From assembly GCF_019430885.1 (NCBI RefSeq), contig NZ_JAHYBZ010000001.1, forward strand, positions 1 to 64,000: a stretch of DNA of 64,000 nt. The letters run 5' to 3'. This document shows, in pieces, positions 54,937 through 62,789 of the stretch. How positions within the stretch are numbered: position 1 is the first letter of the stretch; the number at the start of each line of letters is the position of its first letter. The stretch is from Roseomonas alba. Its GTDB lineage: Bacteria > Pseudomonadota > Alphaproteobacteria > Acetobacterales > Acetobacteraceae. A program made the position numbers and the translations under genes. The notes under the pieces are model-generated. The model saw only the letters and a list, made by a program, of their open reading frames with translations. It ran no database searches and was not told where the DNA came from.

Positions 54937-56013
54937 ATGAAGATCACCCGCGTCACCACGCATCACCACCGCACCGAGTTCACCTACGGCGCCAGCAGTG
55001 GCGGTGTCGGGGGCAATCTGCACCTCAAGGCCATGGACACGCTGCTGGTGCGCGTCGAGACGGATGCCGGCATCCATGGTTGGGGCGAGGGATTCGGCTT
55101 CACCCTGGTCGAGACCACGAAGGATGCCGTCGATCGCCTGATCGCCCCCGCCTGCATCGGCCAGGATGCGCGCGACATCGCCGGCGTCACGCGGATGCTC
55201 GCCCGCCGCTTCCACAATTTCGGGCGCAACGGACCGGTCACCTTCGGCATCTCGGCCATCGACATCGCCCTGTGGGACATCAGGGCCAAGGCGGAAGGCA
55301 AGCCGCTGCACGCGCTGCTCGGCGACGCCGCGCGTCCCGCGGTGCCCGCCTATGCGTCCCTGCTGCGCTACGGCGCGCCCGAGGATGTCGCGCGCAACGT
55401 CACCGAGGCACTGTCCCGCGGCTATCGCCACATCAAGCTGCATGAGGTGAACCTCGCCTGCATCCGCGCCGCGCGCGCGGCCGCGCCGGCGGATATCCCG
55501 CTGATGCTCGACATCAACTGCGCCTGGGACACCGAGGCCGATGCCGTGACCTTCTGCGAGGACGTGGCGGGGCTGAACATCGGCTGGGTCGAGGAACCGA
55601 TCTGGCCGCCCGAGGACATTCCCGCCATCGCCCGCATCCGCGCCGCCTCGCCCGTGCCGATCTCGGCCGGGGAATGCAACGGCACGGTCGAGGATTTCTG
55701 CCGCATGTTCGAGACGCGCGCGGTCGATGTCGCGCAGCCCTCCATCACCAAGATCGGGGGGATGTCGGCGCTGCTGGAAATCGCGGAACTCGCCCGCGAG
55801 ATGGGCGTGCGGCTGGTGCCGCATTGCCCGTATTTCGGGCCCGGGCTGCTCGCCACGCTGCACTTCCTGGCTGCAACGGAAGACGCGGCGCCGATCGAGA
55901 TCTACTTCGCCGACCTGCAACGCGCGCCCTATGGCAAGGCGTTGGCACCGATGGCCGGCATGATCGCCGTGCCGGAGGCACCTGGGCTGGGGTATGAACC
56001 GGTGCTCGACTGA
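54937..56013 (+). CDS. Enolase-superfamily (mandelate racemase/muconate lactonising) enzyme
   Basis: 358 residues: N-terminal capping domain (MKITRVTTHHHRTEF, WGEGFGFTLVETT) and TIM barrel. Metal ligands are Asp in LMLDINCAW, Glu in WVEEPIWPPED and Glu in SAGECNGTVEDF. On one face the usual KxK base motif reads IKLHE (Lys, then His instead of the second Lys). On the other face is the Asp-His dyad (DVAQPSITKIGG, LVPHCPYFGPG). Probably dehydrates or racemises an acid sugar; substrate unknown. GGCGAGGA upstream of the start. Confidence 0.85.
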   Translation: MKITRVTTHHHRTEFTYGASSGGVGGNLHLKAMDTLLVRVETDAGIHGWGEGFGFTLVETTKDAVDRLIAPACIGQDARDIAGVTRMLARRFHNFGRNGPVTFGISAIDIALWDIRAKAEGKPLHALLGDAARPAVPAYASLLRYGAPEDVARNVTEALSRGYRHIKLHEVNLACIRAARAAAPADIPLMLDINCAWDTEADAVTFCEDVAGLNIGWVEEPIWPPEDIPAIARIRAASPVPISAGECNGTVEDFCRMFETRAVDVAQPSITKIGGMSALLEIAELAREMGVRLVPHCPYFGPGLLATLHFLAATEDAAPIEIYFADLQRAPYGKALAPMAGMIAVPEAPGLGYEPVLD

Positions 56014-56020
56014 CGGATCA

Positions 56021-56140
56021 GGGAGGACTCCGCCCTCCCCGAACCCCATCCGCCACGGGATCCGATTGACGTTGCCATGCACCGTCAATGGGGAACCATC
56101 GGCCCGAGGCCTTTGGAAACCGTCACCTGGCATTGGGCAG
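56021..56140. repeat. Intergenic element copy J, single hybrid arm
   Basis: Between the convergent enolase-superfamily and MocR genes. One arm only: hairpin I variant (56021-56039, GGGAGG / CCCTCCC), GAACCCCATCCGCC, a type-II hairpin (about 56064-56090, GATTGACGTTGC / GCACCGTCAATGG), then the second half of a type-I hairpin II (GGCCCGAGGCCTTTGG, 56101-56116) and AAACCGTCACCTGGCATTGGGC. It looks like a recombinant of the two arm types, with no opposite arm. Confidence 0.65.
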
Positions 56141-56149
56141 GCCCTGAGG

Positions 56150-57571
56150 TCAGCAGCGGCGCCTCACGGCTCGACCAAGGCGCTCCGCGGCCCGCTTCAG
56201 CGCCGCGGCCTGATGGCCCGAATAGCCGATGACGAAGCCATCCGGGCCCTCCGGCGTCAGCCGCGTCTCCGACAGCAGCCAGCCCTCGACACTCGCTTCT
56301 GCCTGGATCTCGCGTGCGATGCCAGAGGGCGCGGCATCAGGCAGGGTGGCGAGCAGATGCAGCCCGTGATCCGGCACGTCCACCCGCAGACGGCCCCCTG
56401 ACGTGCGCCTCAGGGTCTCGGCGACCTGGTCGCGCGCGCTGCGATACAGCGTGCGCATGCGCCGCAGATGCGCGGCGAAATCGCCGCTGTCCATGACCTC
56501 GGCCAGCGCGCCGCCGATCAGCGGGGAAGGGAAGCGGTCCGACACCGCGCGGGCCGCGACGACGCGTTCGACCAGCGACGCCGGCACCACCACGAAGCCC
56601 ACGCGCAGGCCGGGGAACAGCGTCTTGGAGAAGGTGCCGAGATAGATCACCCGCCCCGTCCCATCGATGCCGGCCAGCGCCGTCAGCGGCGCGCCAGCGA
56701 AGCGGAATTCGCTGTCGTAGTCGTCCTCGATGACCCAGGCATCCTCGGCCCGCGCCCAGTCGAGCAAGGCGAGCCGGCGTGCCATGGTCATCGTCACGCC
56801 GGTGGGGAATTGGTGGGAGGGCGTGACATAGGCCATGCGCGCGCCGGGTTCCCGCGCGCGACCCGCGGCGACGTCGATGCCGGACGCGTCCACCGGCACC
56901 GGCACCAGCCGCGCGCCGAGCGCGCGCAGCGTGCGCTGCGCCGTCGGATAGCCGGGGTCTTCCAGCCAGACCGCATCGCCGGGGGCGAGCAGCACCTCGG
57001 CGCAGAGCCGCAGCCCCTGCTGCGTGCCGCTGGTGATCAGGATGCGGCTGGGGTCGCACTCCACGCCGCGGGTCGCTGCGAGGTGCTCCGCGATCGCGCG
57101 GCGCAGCGCCGCATGCCCGCGCGGGTCGCCATAGCCGAGATCGGCCGGGTCCGCCCGCACCACACGGTCGCGCAGCGCCCGGCCGAGCTGGCGCAGCAGG
57201 ATGGGATCGGGCGTGGTGCAGCCGACCGCGAAGGGGCCGCGATCCGTCGGGACCGGCGGCAGGGGCACCGGGTCCGGTGCCGCCGGCCCGCGCGGCACCC
57301 GGGCGGCGACATAGGTGCCGTCGCCGACCCGCGCCTCGGCCAGGCCGTCGCTCAGCAGCAGCTCATAGGCCACGACCACGGCATTGCGCCGCACGCCGAG
57401 CTGGTCGGCCAGGGCCCGGCTGGACGGTAGCCGCAGCCCGGCCGCCAGTCGCCCATCCAGGATCGCCGCGCGCAGCCCGGCATGGACGCGGACGGATTGG
57501 CTGCCATCCCCGGCATCGATGCGCAGCGGCAGGTCGAGCACGGCGGCGCGGCTTTCGCGATTGGTCGGCAT
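56150..57571 (-). CDS. MocR-family (GntR/aminotransferase) transcriptional regulator
   Basis: 473 residues: N-terminal GntR winged helix (LRAAILDGRLAAGLRLPSSRALADQLGVRRNAVVVAYELL, about 30-75), a linker, then an aminotransferase class I-like domain. The PLP-domain marks are ILITSGTQQGLRLCAEVLL, WVIEDDYDSEFRF and the PLP lysine in YLGTFSKTLFPGLRVGF. Such PdxR/MocR regulators often sense PLP or an amino compound. Divergent from a PNPOx-fold gene across 77 bp with an inverted repeat between them, which makes that gene a likely target. The start at 57571 is chosen over 57604. Confidence 0.9.
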   Translation of the reverse strand: MPTNRESRAAVLDLPLRIDAGDGSQSVRVHAGLRAAILDGRLAAGLRLPSSRALADQLGVRRNAVVVAYELLLSDGLAEARVGDGTYVAARVPRGPAAPDPVPLPPVPTDRGPFAVGCTTPDPILLRQLGRALRDRVVRADPADLGYGDPRGHAALRRAIAEHLAATRGVECDPSRILITSGTQQGLRLCAEVLLAPGDAVWLEDPGYPTAQRTLRALGARLVPVPVDASGIDVAAGRAREPGARMAYVTPSHQFPTGVTMTMARRLALLDWARAEDAWVIEDDYDSEFRFAGAPLTALAGIDGTGRVIYLGTFSKTLFPGLRVGFVVVPASLVERVVAARAVSDRFPSPLIGGALAEVMDSGDFAAHLRRMRTLYRSARDQVAETLRRTSGGRLRVDVPDHGLHLLATLPDAAPSGIAREIQAEASVEGWLLSETRLTPEGPDGFVIGYSGHQAAALKRAAERLGRAVRRRC

Positions 57572-57583
57572 CGGGCGGTCCTG

Positions 57584-57605
57584 ATTGGCCCTCGTTCCGA
57601 CCAAT
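57584..57605. promoter_or_regulatory. Candidate operator between mocR-type and PNPOx-fold genes
   Basis: ATTGG-N12-CCAAT inverted repeat in the short divergent gap. A direct GATTGG repeat is also seen (57559-57564 and 57583-57588, 24 bp apart); MocR proteins commonly bind directly repeated half-sites. Function inferred from position only. Confidence 0.4.
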
Positions 57606-57648
57606 TTCGCCGTGCATTCTTGGCGCTGTCAAACACTTGGGTGCAGCC

Positions 57649-58368
57649 ATGCCCGACACCGCCATCCCGCCCAGCTACCCGATCACCCCGGTGAACCGGG
57701 TGAAGCGCCGCCACGACCGCGGCGCCTATGACCACGAGACGGTGCACCGGATCCTTGATTCCGCGATGCTGTGCCACGTCTCCTACGTCATCGACGGCCA
57801 GCCCTACTGCACGCCGACACTGTTCTGGCGGGAGGGGACGCATCTGTACTGGCACGGGTCCAGCGCCAGCCGGATGCTGCGCAACCTCGACAAGGGCCAG
57901 CCGGCCTGCCTGACGGTCACGCATCTCGACAGCCTGGTCATGGCGCGCTGCGGCTTCAACCATTCGGCCGACTACCGCTCCGCCATGTGCTTCGGCCATG
58001 CGCGGCTGGTCACGGATATCGAGGAGAAGAAGCGCGCTTTGACCATGATGGTCGATCGCTTCTTCCCCAACCGCACCGCCGGCCTGCGCCAGAGCACCGC
58101 GCAGGAGATCAAGGCGACGGCCGTGGTGGTGATGGAGATCGAGCAGGCCTCGGCGAAGATCCGCGCCAAGGGCCTTGCCGATGACGATGAGGATTACGCC
58201 CTGCCGGTCTATGCCGAGCGCATCCCCGTCACCACGGTCCTCGGCGTGCCGGAACCCTGCGACCGGCTGCTGCCGGGCGTGGAGCGCGGTGAGGACCTCA
58301 AGGCCTATCAGCCCTGGCGGCTGCTCGAGGAAGCGCTGCGCGAGTCCTACGCCGAGGCCTATCCCTGA
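57649..58368 (+). CDS. Pyridoxamine 5'-phosphate oxidase family protein
   Basis: 239-residue protein with a split-barrel flavin-binding fold: VHRILDSAMLCHVSYVIDGQPYCTPTLFWREGTHLYWHGSSASRML is the characteristic opening of the FMN/heme-binding PNPOx-like group, followed by ACLTVTHLDSLVMARCGFNHSADYRSAM. The family includes nitroimidazole-resistance-like flavin proteins rather than true PdxH, so B6 chemistry is not implied by the fold alone. Divergent from a MocR regulator, its probable controller. Confidence 0.85.
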   Translation: MPDTAIPPSYPITPVNRVKRRHDRGAYDHETVHRILDSAMLCHVSYVIDGQPYCTPTLFWREGTHLYWHGSSASRMLRNLDKGQPACLTVTHLDSLVMARCGFNHSADYRSAMCFGHARLVTDIEEKKRALTMMVDRFFPNRTAGLRQSTAQEIKATAVVVMEIEQASAKIRAKGLADDDEDYALPVYAERIPVTTVLGVPEPCDRLLPGVERGEDLKAYQPWRLLEEALRESYAEAYP

Positions 58369-58437
58369 AGCGGCCCGGGGCGGCCCTTGCCGCCCCGCAC
58401 GCCCCGGCGCACCCTTCGCGCGACGCGGAGGAACACC

Positions 58438-59190
58438 ATGGATCTCAAGGACGCCGTCGCCCTGGTCACGGGTGGCAATGGCGGGCTCGGCCAGCGCATC
58501 TGTCACGCGCTGGCGGCACAGGGCGCGCATGTCGCGGTGATGTACGCGGCGAGCCGCGACCAGGCCGAAGCCGTCGCGCGGGACCTGGTCGCGACCCATG
58601 GCGTGCAGGCCGCTGCCTTTGGCTGCGATATCACCGAAGCGGCGGCCGTGTCACGCCTCGTGGCGGATGTGACGGCGCGCTTCGGCCGGCTCGACATCCT
58701 TGTCAACGACGCCGCCTTCAACAAGTCGATCCCCTTCCCGGACCTCGATGCCCTGACCGAGGAAGTCTGGGAGAAGATCATGGCCGTGAACCTCACCGGC
58801 CCGATGCGCCTGACCAAGGCGGTCGCTCCGGTGATGAAGGCGCAGGGGCGGGGGCGGATCGTCAATATCGCCTCGGTGGCGGGGCTGGGGCCGACGGGGT
58901 CGTCCATCGCCTATGCCGTGTCCAAGGCCGGGCTGATTCATCTGACGAAATGCATGGCCGTCGCCCTGGCGCCCGAGGTGCTGGTGAACTGCGTCGCCCC
59001 CGGCCTGCTGGAAGGCACCCGTGCGACCGCGAACCTGCGGCCCGAACAGGTCGAGCGTTCCGCCGCCACATCGTTGTTGCGCAAGGCGGCGGACAAGGAT
59101 GACTGCGCCGATATGGTCGTGACCATGTGCCGGACCGGGACCATGACCGGCCAGACCATCGTCATCGATGCCGGCCGGGTCTTCCACTGA
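58438..59190 (+). CDS. SDR family oxidoreductase (FabG-like)
   Basis: 250 residues: LVTGGNGGLGQRICHALAAQG, DILVNDAAFN (NNAG position reads NDAA), Ser in IVNIASVAGLG, Tyr/Lys in YAVSKAGLIHLTK, and a C-terminal MTGQTIVIDAG as in FabG-like enzymes. Cofactor preference is probably NADP(H) from the MYAASRDQ loop. CGGAGGA precedes the ATG. It may form a plus-strand unit with the PNPOx-fold gene (69 bp upstream). Confidence 0.88.
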   Translation: MDLKDAVALVTGGNGGLGQRICHALAAQGAHVAVMYAASRDQAEAVARDLVATHGVQAAAFGCDITEAAAVSRLVADVTARFGRLDILVNDAAFNKSIPFPDLDALTEEVWEKIMAVNLTGPMRLTKAVAPVMKAQGRGRIVNIASVAGLGPTGSSIAYAVSKAGLIHLTKCMAVALAPEVLVNCVAPGLLEGTRATANLRPEQVERSAATSLLRKAADKDDCADMVVTMCRTGTMTGQTIVIDAGRVFH

Positions 59191-59373
59191 TGCCGACGGC
59201 CGAATTCCCGGGCGGCTGGCATCGGCTTTTCCAGCCCTCAGACGCCGGGCGCGAACCTCCGGTGTGCTTGGCTTTCGCCAGACTCCCGGTGGGCCGCATT
59301 CGCGGCCTCGGACCGGTCCGTTGGTATCGGGGACTCACGCCGGCGGTACTGACCCACGGCTGATGCATGCCAG

Positions 59374-59389
59374 CCCCCCGCCCGGGGGG
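59374..59389 (+). terminator. Weak GC hairpin followed by a short T-run
   Basis: CCCCCC-GCCC-GGGGGG then G and TTTCGCATT, about 180 bp after the SDR stop. Probably ends the SDR transcript; the T-run is short. The rest of the 236-bp gap (59191-59373) shows only short GC-rich repeats and no gene. Confidence 0.4.
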
Positions 59390-59418
59390 GTTTCGCATTC
59401 GCTTATGGAAAGCGAAAC
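59390..59418. promoter_or_regulatory. Nested inverted repeats before the MFS transporter gene
   Basis: GTTTCGC (59390-59396) and GCGAAAC (59412-59418) flank a second pair CGCTT-ATGGA-AAGCG (59400-59414). The site ends 9 bp before the MFS start codon and replaces a normal Shine-Dalgarno. It is AT-richer than its surroundings, as operators of transporter regulators often are. No regulator gene is adjacent except MocR 1.8 kb away. Confidence 0.4.
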
Positions 59419-59426
59419 ATTTCTCC

Positions 59427-60659
59427 ATGACCTCGCCCCCTCAGCAGATCCAGCCTCTGGATCGCGGCACCAAGGCCAATCTTTTCCTGCTCGCCTGCTG
59501 CCAGGCGCTGGGGCAGGCGAGCAACACCATGATGGTGGCGGCGACCGCGCTGTCGATCGTCACCTTCTATCCGAACCGCGACCTCGCGACCCTTCCGGCA
59601 ACGCTGACGCATCTCGGCGTCATGGCCTCGGTCTTCCCCGCGGCGCTGCTGATGCAACGGCAGGGGCGGCGGCTCGGCTTCCGGGTCGGGTCGGGCTTCG
59701 GCATGGCCGGGGCGGCCGTGATCGGCAGCGGGCTCTACCTCGCGAATTTCTGGATCATGTGCCTGGGCGGATTCCTGCTCGGCTATGCGGTGGCCAGCCT
59801 GCACCAGTATCGCTTCGCCGCGGTCGAGATGGTGCCCGGCCTCTGGCGGGCGCGGGCCATTTCCTGGGTCACGGCGGGTGGCGTGGTGGCGGGGATACTC
59901 GGGCCGTCCCTGGTGCGGCTGACGCATGACGCCTGGGTGCCGATCTACCTCGCCACCTATGCGGCGATGTTCGCGCTGCACGCCATCGTCTTCACCGTGG
60001 TCTCCTTCATCCGCTTTCCGCCCGTGCCGGTCGGCACTGGCGGCACGGCGGCCGAGGCGCTGGCGCCGCGCCATCTCCGCCTGATCGCGGCGCAGCCCCG
60101 CTTCGTCGCCGCGGTGATCTCGGCCATGGTTGCCTTCGGCGTCATGTCCTTCCTGATGAGCGCCTCGCCGCTCGCCATCGTCGGCTGCGGCCTGCCGCAT
60201 GCCGAGGCCCACTGGGTCATCTTCATGCACGTCATGGGGATGTTCGTGCCGGCCTTCTTCACCGGCAACCTGATCACGCGCTTCGGCACCACGCCGGTGA
60301 TGTTCGTAGGCGTCTTGATCCTGGCCATCGGGGTGGCTGCCGGCGTGCAGGGGGTGGATGCGTGGAATTTCCGCATCGCGCTGACGCTGAACGGGGTGGG
60401 GTGGAATTTCCTCTTCGTCGGGGCGACGACGCTGGTGACCACCTGCTACCGCGCCAATGAACGCGGCAAGGTCCAGGCGCTGAACGACTTCCTGGTCTTC
60501 GGCACGACGGCGACGGCGTCCTTCCTCGCCGGCTTCCTGCTGGAGCGCATGGGCTGGCTTGCGCTCAATGCCTTCGCGGTGGTGCTGCTGATTGCCGCGC
60601 TCGGCGCGGTGACCTGGCTTTGGGCGCAGGAGCGCCGGGTGGCGCAGGCGGCGGCCTGA
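59427..60659 (+). CDS. MFS transporter
   Basis: 410-residue polytopic membrane protein with about 12 hydrophobic segments, starting MTSPPQQIQPLDRGTKANLFLLACCQALGQ. The typical loop-2/3 motif is reduced to LMQRQGRRLGFRVG. The middle loop (about 195-230) is Pro/Gly/Arg-rich and separates the two six-helix halves. Helices include FVGATTLVTTCY and ALNAFAVVLLIAALGAVTWLW near the C-terminus. Substrate not deducible. Element copy H follows. Confidence 0.88.
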   Translation: MTSPPQQIQPLDRGTKANLFLLACCQALGQASNTMMVAATALSIVTFYPNRDLATLPATLTHLGVMASVFPAALLMQRQGRRLGFRVGSGFGMAGAAVIGSGLYLANFWIMCLGGFLLGYAVASLHQYRFAAVEMVPGLWRARAISWVTAGGVVAGILGPSLVRLTHDAWVPIYLATYAAMFALHAIVFTVVSFIRFPPVPVGTGGTAAEALAPRHLRLIAAQPRFVAAVISAMVAFGVMSFLMSASPLAIVGCGLPHAEAHWVIFMHVMGMFVPAFFTGNLITRFGTTPVMFVGVLILAIGVAAGVQGVDAWNFRIALTLNGVGWNFLFVGATTLVTTCYRANERGKVQALNDFLVFGTTATASFLAGFLLERMGWLALNAFAVVLLIAALGAVTWLWAQERRVAQAAA

Positions 60660-60702
60660 CCGCGTTTGCGCCATAGGCGCGAAGTCCCGGCGATAAGTGG
60701 CG

Positions 60703-60942
60703 CCGGAGAGGGACGCCGCCCCTCTCCGGACCTCACCCCGCCAGGGGCTTGGAGCCCCTGGACCGCAATCTGGCGGCAATGGGCAGTGGTGTTCGGAATG
60801 AGCGCCGAGACCCGCTCTTGTGCGCGGCGCGCGCTGGAGGGGTTTCTGCGGGCCATGGCCGCATAACGCCAGGTCGAGGTTTGCACGGGCCTTTCGGCCT
60901 TTGCCGGAGAGAGGTTTGGAGAGGGGCGAAGTCCCTCTCCAA
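60703..60942. repeat. Long inverted-repeat intergenic element, copy H
   Basis: 240 bp between the MFS and inositol-monophosphatase genes. Left: hairpin I (60703-60729, CCGGAGAGGGAC / GCCCCTCTCCGG), ACCTCACCCCG, hairpin II variant (60741-60761, CCAGGGGC-TTGGA-GCCCCTGG), then CGCAATCTGGCGGCAATGGGC. Core GCCGAGACCCG at 60804-60814, same orientation as in copy B. Right: ACGCCAGGTCGAGGTTTGC, GGGCCTTTCGGCCTTTGCC, and hairpin I (60916-60942, TTGGAGAGGGGC-GAA-GTCCCTCTCCAA). The stretch 60943-61019 shows nothing beyond a possible promoter. Confidence 0.85.
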
Positions 60943-61019
60943 CGTGCGTTGCGCATCCGGGGCGTCTTGCCTTGGCAGGGCCTGGCAGGTCACATGCCGC
61001 GACCGCGAAGGACCCTGGC

Positions 61020-61796
61020 ATGACCGACCTAGCCCGCCGCCGCGACGCGGCCGCCGCCATTGCCGTGGAGGCCGCCGCCCTCGCCGCGCGCATGCGCGCC
61101 GCCGGGCAGGGTGTGCCCAGCCTCAAGGGTGCGCAGAACTTCGTCACCGAGGCCGACACCGCGACCGAGCGCTTCATCCGCGCCCGCCTCGAACAGGATT
61201 TCCCGGGCGAGGCCATCCTTGGCGAGGAGATGGGCGGTGCGCCCGACCGCGCCGGCCCGCTCTGGGTGCTCGATCCGATCGACGGGACCTCGAATTTCGC
61301 GCGCGGCAGCGATCGCTGGTGCGTGTCGATCGGCCTGGTGGTGGATGGCCGCGCCGTGGCCGGCGCGATCGCGCGCCATGCGCCCGCCGAGATCTTCGCT
61401 GCGGCCGAGGGCTTCGGCGCGACGCTGAATGGAGCGCCGATCCGCGCCGCGCCCACCACCGACATCAGCCGCGCGATCATTGAATGCGGCTGGTCGCTGC
61501 GCTTGCCCATCGCCGAATTCCATCGCATGGCGCAGGGCGTCACGACCCTCGGCGCCGGGGTGCGCAGCGGCGGGTCGGGGGCGCTCGGCCTGGTGGAAAG
61601 CGCGGCGGGGCGGATCGACGGCTATCTGGAACGGCACATCAATGCCTGGGACGCGGCGGCGGCCATCGCCATCGCGCGCGAGGCCGGTTGCTGGACCAAC
61701 GCCTTCGATAGCGGGGACTGGCTGGCCTCGGGTAATCCGGTCGGCGTCGGGGCGCCGGGGATCGGCGGGCATCTCGCCGCGCTGCTGGCCGGGTGA
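61020..61796 (+). CDS. Inositol-monophosphatase family phosphatase
   Basis: 258 residues: metal Glu residues in AILGEEMGG, the signature LWVLDPIDGTSNFARG (two metal Asp), and the second metal motif INAWDAAAAIAIAREAG. This Li-sensitive phosphatase fold covers inositol-1-phosphatase, histidinol-phosphatase (HisN-like) and 3'-phosphoadenosine phosphatase; the exact substrate cannot be decided from sequence. Start at 61020; an upstream in-frame ATG (60972) gives no extra conserved sequence. Confidence 0.9.
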   Translation: MTDLARRRDAAAAIAVEAAALAARMRAAGQGVPSLKGAQNFVTEADTATERFIRARLEQDFPGEAILGEEMGGAPDRAGPLWVLDPIDGTSNFARGSDRWCVSIGLVVDGRAVAGAIARHAPAEIFAAAEGFGATLNGAPIRAAPTTDISRAIIECGWSLRLPIAEFHRMAQGVTTLGAGVRSGGSGALGLVESAAGRIDGYLERHINAWDAAAAIAIAREAGCWTNAFDSGDWLASGNPVGVGAPGIGGHLAALLAG

Positions 61797-61841
61797 TCCC
61801 GGCGCGCTCTCACGTGCGGCCGGCGCGGGGCCATGCCGCGG

Positions 61842-62789
61842 TCAGCGCGCCGGCTTGGGTTCCGCCGGCGGAAGCGGGGCTTCGGCGGTCGCCGGTGCCG
61901 CGTCGTCCACGCCGAAGCGGAAGCGTTCCCCCTTCTTCGGCAGGTAGAGCGTGCCGAACATCCAGTCCCACAGTGCGAAGACGGTGGCATAATTCTTGTC
62001 GTGGTGCACCACATCCGCCGAATGGTGCGCTTGGTGCATGTGCGGACTGACCAGGACGTAGGACAGCCAGCGCGGAAAGGGCAGGGCGATATGGCTGTGG
62101 CGCAGATGCGAGAAGGCGACGTTCCACAGCAGGGCAAAGGCGTTCACGCCGAGCAGCGTCGCCGGATCGACGCGGGCGCCGAACAGCGAGGCGACGACCC
62201 CGAGCCCCACCCCGTTCATGAAGACGCCGCCGGCGATGTGCACGACCTGCTCCTGCGGCCAGAAGCGGAAGGCGGTGAGCGGCGTCAGCATCGGCGGTTC
62301 GTGATGCAGCCGGTGCGCCCGCCACAGCAGCGGAAGGCGATGGAAGAAGCGATGGGTCCAGTAGAGCGACAGGTCGGTCGTCGCGAAGGGGATCAGCGCC
62401 GCGGCCACCATGGCCAGTGGATGGTTGAGCCGCGCGCCGTATTCCGGTGCGCCGAAGACCGGGGTGAGCAGCGCGACCGCGAGTGTCGCACCCACCGCGC
62501 TCAGCAGGAAGAAGACCGGCGCAAGCAGGAAGGGGAGCGCCGCATTCACCACGAAGAGGATCGCATCCTGGCAGGTCTGGCGCAGGAAGGACCGGCCGGG
62601 CAGCGGCACGACGGTCCGCCGCATCTCCCGGAACGAGGCGCGCGTGAAGAAGCCGATGGCCAGGAAGGCCAGCGCGGCGGCGATGATCGTCGGCCACCAG
62701 AAGGGCGAACCCGGCTCGGTCAGCACGCCGGCGAGCGAGCGAAGCCAGTTCCAGGCAGCAGTCAGCGGGTCGTAATCGTGCCAGGTCAT
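61842..62789 (-). CDS. Fatty acid hydroxylase/sterol desaturase family protein
   Basis: About 315 residues, integral membrane di-iron enzyme. The histidine boxes are TTDLSLYWTHRFFHR, LWRAHRLHHEP and VSPHMHQAHHSADVVHHDKNY, surrounded by helices (FWWPTIIAAALAFLAIGFF, FLLAPVFFLLSAVGATLAVALL). It hydroxylates or desaturates a lipid; substrate unknown. Start uncertain: ATG 62789 or 62807 (adds MGFCAF); neither has a good ribosome-binding site. The 5' end overlaps the likely start of the opposing creatininase-family gene. Confidence 0.85.
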   Translation of the reverse strand: MTWHDYDPLTAAWNWLRSLAGVLTEPGSPFWWPTIIAAALAFLAIGFFTRASFREMRRTVVPLPGRSFLRQTCQDAILFVVNAALPFLLAPVFFLLSAVGATLAVALLTPVFGAPEYGARLNHPLAMVAAALIPFATTDLSLYWTHRFFHRLPLLWRAHRLHHEPPMLTPLTAFRFWPQEQVVHIAGGVFMNGVGLGVVASLFGARVDPATLLGVNAFALLWNVAFSHLRHSHIALPFPRWLSYVLVSPHMHQAHHSADVVHHDKNYATVFALWDWMFGTLYLPKKGERFRFGVDDAAPATAEAPLPPAEPKPAR

